Source of the DNA: an uncultured Pirellulaceae bacterium
GTDB taxonomy: Bacteria; Planctomycetota; Planctomycetia; Pirellulales; Pirellulaceae
Length of the DNA: 34,761 nucleotides
Reading direction: 5' to 3'
Assembly: GCA_938036435.1 (NCBI GenBank)
Contig: CALHPU010000032.1
Location: 1 to 34,761, forward strand
How positions within the stretch are numbered: position 1 is the first letter of the stretch; each line of letters opens with the position of its first letter. Made by a program: the position numbers and the translations under genes. Below, piece after piece: positions 19,101 through 26,700 of this stretch. The notes under the pieces are model-generated. The model was not told the DNA's origin. It saw only the letters and a list, made by a program, of their open reading frames with translations, and did not search any database.

Positions 19101-19418
19101 CGCGCGATGGCAACGCGAATACAAAACACTAGCGCCGATGATAATTTTGAATCGATCCTCGACCGTGGATTCTTATTGGCCGTTGGTCGATCGGCCAACG
19201 AATCGGAAAAGGAAGGATTGCAAAAAGTGTTCGCCGATCAGATGGGCCACTACCGCAATCAGCCTGAAGAAGCGCGGCAGCTAACAAAAAATGGCAACAT
19301 GAAGGCTTCGCAAGGCAAAGCCCGAGAAAACCAAACTGAAGCACAAGCACAATTGGCAGCGTGGACGCAAGTGTGCAGGGTGATACTGAATTTGCACGAA
19401 ACCATCACGCGATATTAA
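16197..19418 (+). CDS. Planctomycete cytochrome-like PSCyt1/DUF1549/DUF1553 (PSD1) protein
   Basis: A 1073-aa exported protein of a family highly expanded in planctomycetes. A signal peptide covers residues 1-29 (VLA-D). The PSCyt1 domain (about 38-140) has the heme-type motif C53-F-A-C56-H57. The DUF1549 domain (about 155-360) includes DRRTLLRRLSLDLIGLPPTP and a second CxxCH (C340-C-E-C343-H344). The middle region (about 480-630) is beta-rich, with IRYLRLEVLPD and GKFRLSVSP, matching modules in the kinase at 23793. The C-terminal DUF1553/PSD1 domain (about 745-1030) includes ARHYVNRTWKHFFGKGL. The biochemical role is unproven; a periplasmic redox or glycan-degradation function is usually suggested. 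The DUF1501 gene follows at 25 nt, the usual operon partner. Confidence 0.95.
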   Translation: MDSRSLATLFTWSILHALVAMACSASVLADRPIKLPETVSFNAHIRPIMSNTCFACHGPDEDDNHSGLRLDSFTAAIEEAIVPGDAKSSPVFERISDSSDPMPPADFRHQLSDYEKALVEKWINQGAEYQQHWSWAPLVRPEPPKTKVAHPTESSTKHTSVIDQFIQRRLAIENLDPSPAADRRTLLRRLSLDLIGLPPTPRELETFENDKSDDAWEKQVDRLLASPHYGERVASQWLDIVRFSDTVGFHGDQNQNNFAYRDYVIDAFNANKPFDQFTIEQLAGDLLDSPTTEQLIATGLVRLNMMTREGGAQPGEYLAKYTADRVRMLGTAWLGATTGCCECHNHKYDPFTAKDFYSLGAYFDDLRQWGVYTSYQYTPNKDLQGFSNNHPFPPEMRFKSKSLVQQIEFLESHLEELTDQSKKSLAFNSTEVGSWFDTTVDFLSEYSDGWLPILKVNVDSTHKESIKEVDEEDGSTLISGPAIKDQVITVTAGESTPWPNSIRYLRLEVLPDATNRNYVGRAGDGRFRISLSVQITTADDPESTRDAELECVQTDRETPKYISGRPELFTGEVWTSGPARWQLPTDEAQLRHTGIYRFKNALSLSENERLVVTLKSESVGKFRLSVSPLSRFVVEEQFFTPQLAAAVGKRNAKKALNAAEQSAVVSAMYWSTTDSEDCPKYLIKARDQIVVARSGYALTTIAQTIANEQIKTARVLGRGNWQDESGEEVLPATPAFLPGHVEFEQQKKLPRQTRLELAKWLVSKENPLVARHYVNRTWKHFFGKGLSSKLDDLGNQGEWPSHPELLDWLAADFQENWDMKAIARRIVTSHTYRQVAAVRSDLTEIDPYNRLLSQQSARRLEAEAIRDNALAISGLLESSFIGGSSVFPYQPKGHYSNIQFPNRIYTASPGPLQYRRGVYTHWQRSFLHPMLVNFDAPSRDECAADRPESNSPQQALTLLNDPSFVEAARAMATRIQNTSADDNFESILDRGFLLAVGRSANESEKEGLQKVFADQMGHYRNQPEEARQLTKNGNMKASQGKARENQTEAQAQLAAWTQVCRVILNLHETITRY

Positions 19419-19443
19419 TCCTTACCAAATCACTACGTTGATT

Positions 19444-20889
19444 ATGAAACAACAAGAGCAACAACAAATGTGGCGGCGTCTGAAAACGGACTGGTCGCGC
19501 AGAACGTTCCTTTCTCGTTCCTTCGCTGGCATTGGCAGTTTCGCTTTGGCATCGCTCTCAGCAGTCGATCAAGCGAAAGCCGATGAAAACGTTCCGTGGC
19601 CGACACTTCAAGGGCTTCCGCACCACGCTCCCAAGGCCAAACGCATCGTTCATCTGTGCATGGCCGGTGGCCCATCGCATCTTGAGTCATTTGATCCCAA
19701 GCCTGAACTGGACAAAATTCACGACCAAGATTTCCCTGCGTCTTTCACTGCTGGCCAACAACTGGCGCAGCTCCAGAATGCGAGTTTGAAGGCGCGCAAG
19801 TCATTTGCGAAATTCAAAAAATGGGGAGCCGCCGGCATCGAGATCTCGGAACTGTTCCCGCACATCGGCTCGATCGCGGACGAGATATGCGTGGTCAGGT
19901 CGATGAAGACAGAGCAAATCAATCACGATACGGCTCACGCGTTTATGAATACGGGATCGATTATCAAGGGCCGGCCTTCGATGGGATCGTGGATGCTGTA
20001 CGGATTGGGTGCGGAAACAGAAAACCTACCCGGCTATGTCGTGATGACCTCCCAAGGCCCCGGAGCGCAACCCGTCTCTGCACGGCAGTGGTCAGCCGGA
20101 TTTCTTCCTAGCAAATTTCAAGGCGTTGCGTTTCAAAGTAAAGGCCAGCCGGTCCACTACATCGGAAACCCCAATGGCGTTTGTCAATCGACACAGCGCC
20201 AAGTTGTCCAAGAGGTCCAGCGCATCAACGGCTTGCTGAAGAATCGCCACAACGATCGAGAGATTGCAACGCGCATCGCGCAGTACGAGATGGCGTTTCA
20301 AATGCAGTCGGCGGTTCCTGAGTTAGCCGACATGTCTGACGAATCCAAAGACACGCTCGAAATGTACGGCGTGAAGCAACCGGGAGATGGGTCGTTCGCG
20401 TCCAACTGTTTGCTGGCGCGTCGTCTGCTCGAACGTGGTGTCCGGTTCGTGCAACTGTATCATCGTGGCTGGGATCATCACCGGAATCTGGAGAAAGACT
20501 TTACGACATCAGCCGGAGCCTGCGATCGGCCCAGTGCGGCGCTGGTCAAGGACCTAAAACAGCGCGGGTTATTGGAGGACACATTGATCGTGTGGGGTGG
20601 TGAGTTCGGTCGAACGCCGATGGCTCAAGGCACCGGCCGCGACCATCACATTAATGCATTCAGTCTCTGGATGGCTGGCGGTGGTATTAAACCGGGTACC
20701 GTGTACGGCGCAACCGATGAACTGGGCTATAACAGTGTTGAGAACGTCGTCACCGTTCATGATCTGCATGCGACTATGCTGCATCTGTTCGGGGTGGACC
20801 ATGAGAAATTCACCGAGAAATTCCAAGGGCTGGACATTAAACTCACGGGCGTTGAACCCGCACGGGTTGTGAGAGAGATTCTGTCTTAA
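19444..20889 (+). CDS. DUF1501 family Tat-exported protein
   Basis: A 481-aa protein of the DUF1501 family (sulfatase/alkaline-phosphatase-like fold). A twin-arginine signal is seen: SRRTFLSRS (R19, R20), then hydrophobic FAGIGSFALASLSAV. Family blocks are RIVHLCMAGGPSHLESFDPKP, VVRSMKTEQINHDTAHAFMNTG, GMPSLGSW-like GRPSMGSWMLYGLG, and WGGEFGRTPMAQGTGRDHH near the C-terminus. It is almost always found directly after a PSCyt/PSD1 gene, as here. The function is not established. The ATG at 19444 is preferred to a TTG two codons upstream. Confidence 0.95.
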   Translation: MKQQEQQQMWRRLKTDWSRRTFLSRSFAGIGSFALASLSAVDQAKADENVPWPTLQGLPHHAPKAKRIVHLCMAGGPSHLESFDPKPELDKIHDQDFPASFTAGQQLAQLQNASLKARKSFAKFKKWGAAGIEISELFPHIGSIADEICVVRSMKTEQINHDTAHAFMNTGSIIKGRPSMGSWMLYGLGAETENLPGYVVMTSQGPGAQPVSARQWSAGFLPSKFQGVAFQSKGQPVHYIGNPNGVCQSTQRQVVQEVQRINGLLKNRHNDREIATRIAQYEMAFQMQSAVPELADMSDESKDTLEMYGVKQPGDGSFASNCLLARRLLERGVRFVQLYHRGWDHHRNLEKDFTTSAGACDRPSAALVKDLKQRGLLEDTLIVWGGEFGRTPMAQGTGRDHHINAFSLWMAGGGIKPGTVYGATDELGYNSVENVVTVHDLHATMLHLFGVDHEKFTEKFQGLDIKLTGVEPARVVREILS

Positions 20890-21434
20890 ACAGTCGCGTG
20901 CCATCTGCCTCGCACTTTGAAGTCGCGCATTTGAAAGAGAATTTCACACTCTATTCCAGAAAACGCACGTTAATCTGGAATCGCGAAGCGATTCAATACA
21001 AGCCCGATGCGCAAGCAGGGAATCCCGAATTCCTCGGAAATATCCGCTCGCTCGCGCTTCGGGCTAGTATTTGTGCAACTTCAAAACTCCCGCATTGGAG
21101 GATGCGAGTCGCCTGCTTCAGCGTCAAGCAATGCTGGTACTGCTGTCACTCACTAGGCCGCTATTGCTGTCTCTTTTCAAGTCAAGGGGCCAGTTGACCT
21201 GAATAACCATTCCATCTTCACGAAAGCTGTAGCGGTTAGCGAAAGCCTGCTCTCTTTTTCACATCTGATCACCGTGCGCTCACTGACGGTTAACCCGGTT
21301 GTTTTCATGGATGCTCGAAATCGGGTGGACCGGATTGTACACGTCGATACCTCTATCGGAACCGTTCCGCTTGTGGCACGTTTCACCCGTCTACTAATTT
21401 AGTCCTCGATCGGCCCAGAACTTGGGTTACGCAA
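20890..21434. other. Long intergenic region with palindromes
   Basis: 545 nt with no convincing gene; an open frame at 20898-21197 has no protein-like features. It contains a perfect 8-bp hairpin at 20953-20981 (attccaga / tctggaat) and a larger imperfect inverted repeat at about 20997-21070. The last 200 nt before the lipoprotein gene presumably carry its promoter; the palindromic ggttaacc at 21288-21295 is the only motif seen there. Confidence 0.55.
20997..21070. repeat. Imperfect dispersed-type palindrome (agcccgatgcgcaagc)
   Basis: The left arm at about 20997-21020 and right arm at about 21047-21070 pair over roughly 24 nt with a few mismatches (tacaagcccgatgcgcaagc against gctcgcgcttcgggctagta). 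I recall a similar ACTAGCCCGAAGCGC motif as a dispersed repeat in Rhodopirellula-type genomes; not verified. Confidence 0.65.
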
Positions 21435-22715
21435 ATGAGCACAAACAAATACAAGTGGTTTATCTTCGGCGCGGCAAGCATTGTCATTAGTGGATGTTCC
21501 GTTGGCAGCAAGACTAATCTTAACCTAGGAATCGCCGACGCCTTTCGAAAATCGAGGAACTGCCTGTTCAAGAAAAAGATGAGCTATCAGACCCCGGCCG
21601 CTGCCGCGAATTTTGGCTATGCATCCTCTCACAACAGCAGTGTACCTGTTGATTCCGGAATGGCCGTTGTGGTGGCTGCTGAACCTGCGCCGAGTGCTTG
21701 TGGATGCAACAACGCTGTGTCTGCACCTGTTTCCGAGTTTTACATGCCGGTCGCTGCGAGTCAAGAAACAGTCGAGATCGATGCCGATGACACGCTGCCT
21801 GCAACACTACCGCTGGAGCCAGCCCAAGATGATTTGGACCTCGAAAACGCTTTGCCTGCTCCGCTTGAACTGACAGATCCAATTGAAGCTCCAATTTCTA
21901 CGAGCCCCCCCACTCTCGAGGTTACCCCTGATAACAGCGAAGAAGAGGGTGTTATCGAAACCTTGGATTCGGCGGCGATTGAGCTCGAACAGCAAAATGA
22001 TGCCTTGGAAGCGACCCCTCAAAAAATTGAAACCAGTATTCTCGACACGGCATTAAAGCCTCTTAGGCCTCTCAAAACACAAACCCCAACTTCAGCTGGA
22101 GAATCGGTGGTAGAGCAGCGTTCTAAGATGCTGACCCTGACAGCGCGGCCCGTTCAGTCGCATCAGTTGGCCGAAAGCCAAGGCAATCAATCGCACAAGG
22201 TTGAGATGCAACAAGTCACCCACAAACGGCATTTCCGTGAACAAAATACTCTACGACCTCTCCACCAAAAATTTGGTGCCCGACCACTGGAGCACACCGC
22301 AGAAGCTCCCGGCCCGCTTAAGTTCAAGCCACTGCCAGTGATGAAGAAAGAGCCGGTCAAGCTGAAAAATCTAGAAAACAACACGGGAGCCCCGTCGCTG
22401 AACAGAAATGCTGTAGAGACGCAGGAGCAATCATCTAAAATGCAACCACTGTCGACTCCCGCTCAGGAACTAAAGGCGGAACCTGATGAAGAAAGCGTCA
22501 TCAAAATTGCTCGCCTTCCAATCTTGAGAGCAGAATCAACCTCATCAGCAGCCATTGGCAGCTTGAGAAACTTCACTAACGTGCGCGACCTTGATCCGGG
22601 ATTTGACAAAAATTACAACGCTCGCAAGGAAGCGGAGACCGCTGCCTTGAAGACAATTCAGATCAGTTCGGATAATGTTTCCGGTTCAATTGACGATCTA
22701 AACATCGAACGCTAA
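21435..22715 (+). CDS. Putative lipoprotein, function unknown
   Basis: A 426-aa protein with a clear lipoprotein signal: MSTNKYKWFIFGAASIV followed by the lipobox ISGC with C21. The mature part is low-complexity and rich in E, P, T, A and L, without visible domain structure; it is probably extended and disordered. I do not recognise a family. It ends 12 nt before a HAD gene whose ribosome site (GAGG) overlaps the gap, so the two are likely co-transcribed and perhaps translationally coupled. Base composition is like the neighbours. Confidence 0.7.
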   Translation: MSTNKYKWFIFGAASIVISGCSVGSKTNLNLGIADAFRKSRNCLFKKKMSYQTPAAAANFGYASSHNSSVPVDSGMAVVVAAEPAPSACGCNNAVSAPVSEFYMPVAASQETVEIDADDTLPATLPLEPAQDDLDLENALPAPLELTDPIEAPISTSPPTLEVTPDNSEEEGVIETLDSAAIELEQQNDALEATPQKIETSILDTALKPLRPLKTQTPTSAGESVVEQRSKMLTLTARPVQSHQLAESQGNQSHKVEMQQVTHKRHFREQNTLRPLHQKFGARPLEHTAEAPGPLKFKPLPVMKKEPVKLKNLENNTGAPSLNRNAVETQEQSSKMQPLSTPAQELKAEPDEESVIKIARLPILRAESTSSAAIGSLRNFTNVRDLDPGFDKNYNARKEAETAALKTIQISSDNVSGSIDDLNIER

Positions 22716-22727
22716 TTTTGAGGTTCG

Positions 22728-23459
22728 ATGAGTAAGGTCGTTTTATTCGACGCCGTTGGTACGATTCTGAAGACCACTCCGGGAGTCATTGAGGTCTACC
22801 ACTCTCTCGGGCAGCGGCATGGGTCGGCGCTGTCCGTTGCAGAAATCAAAGTTCGATTCAAAGACTCACGTCGAAAACTATTTGGGCTAGAGACGTCAGC
22901 AACGCGGCAAACCGCCGGGCAACTTATCTCAAGTGATAAAATAGAACACGATCTTTGGTTCCAGCTAATCAAAGGGGTCTTTGTCGATGTCGCAAATCCC
23001 GAACCATTGTTTCAGGAACTATGGCGATTTTTTGCCAGCCCCGACAATTGGCAGTTGTTCGATGACGCGGCCTCCACGATTGAATCTCTCAAGTCCGCTG
23101 GCTATTTGATTGGCATTGCCTCCAATTTTGACAGTCGTCTTCATAGAGTTGTCAGCGCGTTTCGAGAACTGGATTGCGTTGATTTTACTTTTTGTTCCGC
23201 TCGTCTTGGTTTTCGCAAACCTGACCCTGCTTTCTACGCCACTGTCGAAAAGTCCATCGAACAGCAGCTGGGGGCTGAGCTAAGCGTCCCCGTTTGGATG
23301 ACGGGGGACTGCATTGAAAACGACTTCTGGGGGCCGCGTCGGCATGGCTGGAACGCTTTTTGGTTAAACCGAAAGGAATGCCAAAGTGCGGAAATCAATC
23401 CAGACGTTGAGACCATCGAATCGCTAAAATCGATGGCAAGTCGCTTGCTGGAAAAGTGA
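22728..23459 (+). CDS. HAD-superfamily hydrolase (HDHD3-like)
   Basis: A 243-aa cytosolic HAD phosphatase-type protein. Motif I is VVLFDAVGTI, with nucleophile D8 and T12; the usual second aspartate is replaced (DAV), as in HDHD3/haloacid-dehalogenase-like members. Motif II is GIASNFDS, motif III has the lysine in LGFRKPDPAFY, and motif IV is MTGDCIENDFWGPRRHGW. An alpha-helical cap occupies about residues 18-95. The substrate is unknown. The lack of the second Asp suggests altered or weak phosphatase activity. The ATG follows GAGG by 4 nt. Confidence 0.88.
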   Translation: MSKVVLFDAVGTILKTTPGVIEVYHSLGQRHGSALSVAEIKVRFKDSRRKLFGLETSATRQTAGQLISSDKIEHDLWFQLIKGVFVDVANPEPLFQELWRFFASPDNWQLFDDAASTIESLKSAGYLIGIASNFDSRLHRVVSAFRELDCVDFTFCSARLGFRKPDPAFYATVEKSIEQQLGAELSVPVWMTGDCIENDFWGPRRHGWNAFWLNRKECQSAEINPDVETIESLKSMASRLLEK

Positions 23460-23792
23460 GTTACGGTTCGAGCATTACGTTGGGAGGTCGAAAACCCGCG
23501 CAAGGTACAAATCTCTCTTCTGGGTGAAAGCCTTTTTTGGGCTCTTTCGATTGTGAAACCGCGAAGCAAATATGTCGCTTTGTAATAAAACATGGAAATT
23601 ACCTCCAAAACCGATAGTAACCATATTAAAATTCGTCTGGAGCGTTTCCGTGGCTCTCGTTGCGAGAGGCTTCAGTACGCTGATATTTGGACTTAGGCTG
23701 CTCAATAAAGATCACCACTATTTAGTGGCACGCGCACAGTTTATCTCCGGGCATCACCTCGAACTCTCGAATTTCCTGCCGAGCTGTTAGCA
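23460..23792. other. Intergenic region upstream of the kinase gene
   Basis: 333 nt with no gene that I can support. A small hairpin (ctctcg-ttg-cgagag) lies at 23654-23668. No terminator with a T-run and no clear promoter was found. Confidence 0.45.
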
Positions 23793-26700
23793 ATGATTGA
23801 CGAAAACACTGGCCGCCAAGTCGAAGTCGTGGGCATTGATAACCAAAAAACGGTTGATTCCTCTCTCCATTGTCGACCGGACGGCGTTGCTGGTCTCCCC
23901 GCCAGCGAAGTAGTTGACTGTGCCCCCGTCGATGCAACCGGACGATACGAATTGAAAGATGAGATCGCGCGCGGCGGAATGGGTGTCATCGTTCATAGTC
24001 GCGACAAAGAACTCCAACGCGACTTGGCCATCAAATTGTTGCTGAAATCGAAGGCCGACCAACCAGGCGCCAGCCTAAGGTTTATCGAAGAGGCGCAGAT
24101 CGCCGGTCAACTGCAGCATCCGGGAATCGTTCCGATTTACGACGTTGGAGAACTGGAGGACGGGCGACCCTTTTTCTCTATGAAACTGGTGAAAGGACAA
24201 ACCCTTGCCCAACTTCTGCGAAAACGATCTTCTGTCAGCGAAGATCTGACCCGTTATTTGGGAATCTTTGAACAGGTATGCCACGCCATTGCTTACGCCC
24301 ATTCGCGCCACGTCATTCATCGCGATCTCAAACCTGCAAACATAATGGTAGGCGCCTTCGGTGAGGTGCAGGTAATGGATTGGGGATTGGCCAAAGTCGT
24401 TTGCGATGGATTTTCGCTAGGCGAGATATTTGAAATTCACCCTTCTAACTCATCGGACATTGACCTTCACGGCGACGCTCATGATTCCGGTGTACGCACG
24501 ACGCGCGATGTTGAGCGTGAGGCTGGCGTTGCGTCACCCGATCACCAAGCCCAAACACAACTTGGCAGCATAGTTGGAACCTTGGCCTACATGCCACCCG
24601 AACAAGCGTTGGGGCATGTTCACCTAATTGACAAGGCAGCAGATGTCTTTGCGCTCGGAGCGATTCTTGCTTGCATTCTCACTGGCAAGCCACCCTACGT
24701 TGGCTCTTCCTCGAAATCGCTTCAAGAGATGGCGGAAAACGGAGATCTCAAGGCCTGCTACCAACGGATTGAGGCCAGCGGATGCGACCTTAAACTACAA
24801 ACAATTTTGAGAAGCGCACTGGCACCCCGCAAAGCCAACCGCACGTTGGACGCCGCAACGTTGGCGTTGGAGATCGGCGGCTACATCGCGTCTGTGTCCG
24901 ACCAGTTGAATGAAGCCAAAGTCGAATCCGCTGCCGCCAAAGCGCGAGAGGAAGAAGCGGTTAAGGCTTCGGTGCGTTTACAGCGTCGGAGCAAGATCGC
25001 CACTGCAATGGCGACCATCGCAATACTGGCCAGCATCCTAGCAGGCGTCGGCGCATTTGTCGCTCAGCGTAACCAAGTCGCTTTACTTGAGGCCGAAAAT
25101 GCGTCGCGCATCGCCACTGCCGAATTAGAGGCCGAGTCCTTTAAACGCCAGCGTAATTTTTACCGGCAGCTGCAGAATCAGATAGCGATCTGCGATGCGT
25201 TTGTCGAAAGCGCGTTCGCCAAAACTGCAGTTCGTCCTGACAGTGATTCAATGCAGAGAATCCAAAAAACCAAAGCAACTCTAGACAAGAAGCTTGAAAA
25301 CGGAGCGGTGTATCCCAAACTTAGAATCCAGCATCAGGAGCTTACTGAGAGATTGGCCACGCTGGAAGCAGCGGTACATCTTGTCGACGAACTGGAAGCC
25401 CAACACACAGCATTGGTCGCCGACGAACTCGACGGAGGTGAACACCATCATTTTTTCGCCGGCCAACGCGAGAAAGTAGCCGTCTCACAGAAACAGGTTC
25501 ATTCTGCACGACGATACAAACTGTTTGCCGACTGGCTAGGTTCTATTAGCGGGGATGATCGACAACGCGCAGCCGAAAAAATTCTCGAGATGCCATCATG
25601 GGCTCAACCACCTATCATTGATGGATTGAAACAACTTCAACAATCCTATCGCGCGCCGGATATCGGCATGCTGGCTAACGTCGCGACTTGGCATCCGCTG
25701 AAAATGACTGGACACCACACCAATGGCTCGCTTCTTTCACAGTTACCAGACGGATCAATTCTTGCCACCGGGCCCGTTCCCAATGGAGAAAAATACAGCT
25801 TGGTTTTTTCCACCGATGTCAACCAATTTTCCGCGCTAAAAGTTGAGGCTTTGACGGATCCGTCTTTACCGATGTTGGGCCCCGGTCGCAGCAGCGAGGG
25901 AGACTTCACAGTTAGCTGGATGGCTTTTGGCATCGCGACGCATGACGCACAATCGGATGCCCTTACTTTCTTGCAACTTAACTTTCACGATGCATTCACC
26001 ACGTTTCAGTCACCACAGTCAGGGTTCAATCAGCATCATTGGCACTGCGTGATGGCCCCCTCGAAGGATCAACATGCAATCCTTATCCTCAAAGAACCCG
26101 TCGAAAGTCTCGATGGCTTCAACATGAAATCAATTTTGAAATTTAATTCTCCCGGTCCATGGGGAGATCAAATCCTAGGTCGGTTTAGAGTGTCTGTTGC
26201 ATCAGTTCCCACTCGAACCGCGGTCGCAGAATTTGCGAATCAGGCTGGCGAGATCGCCGACAAAGTGATCGCCGGCAGAGCAAATCGCTGGGAACAGCGA
26301 TATTGGCGAGCACGTGGAAAGCGTAAAGGCGATGAGCTGGTTGCTGACCTACTGCATTTGGCAAGTAGTAAATCCTGCCGGCAGCAGCACAGAGTCTACG
26401 CAATTCGTCTCGCAGAAACATTGAAGGAGCAAAGTGAACCGTGGTGGATTGGGGAAATGAATCGGCAGTGCCGTTGGCGAGTCATCGACTGCGACGAGAC
26501 TCATAGCATCGCACCGACAAAAAAGTTAATTGATGGGTCGTGGTTAGTCGGTCAGACCGACCAATCCAATTCTGAGATCACAGGCAGCTACCAGCACACT
26601 TTTCGTTTTCGCACCCCGCGCCCTATCACCTACCTAAAATTTGAGTCGATAAGAGATCAATCGCTGCCAAACGGCGGACCGGGGCGCGGCGTCGGCACCG

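Noticed and set aside
20898..21197. 99-aa open frame after the DUF1501 gene
   Set aside because: It crosses palindromic intergenic repeats and shows no protein family features.
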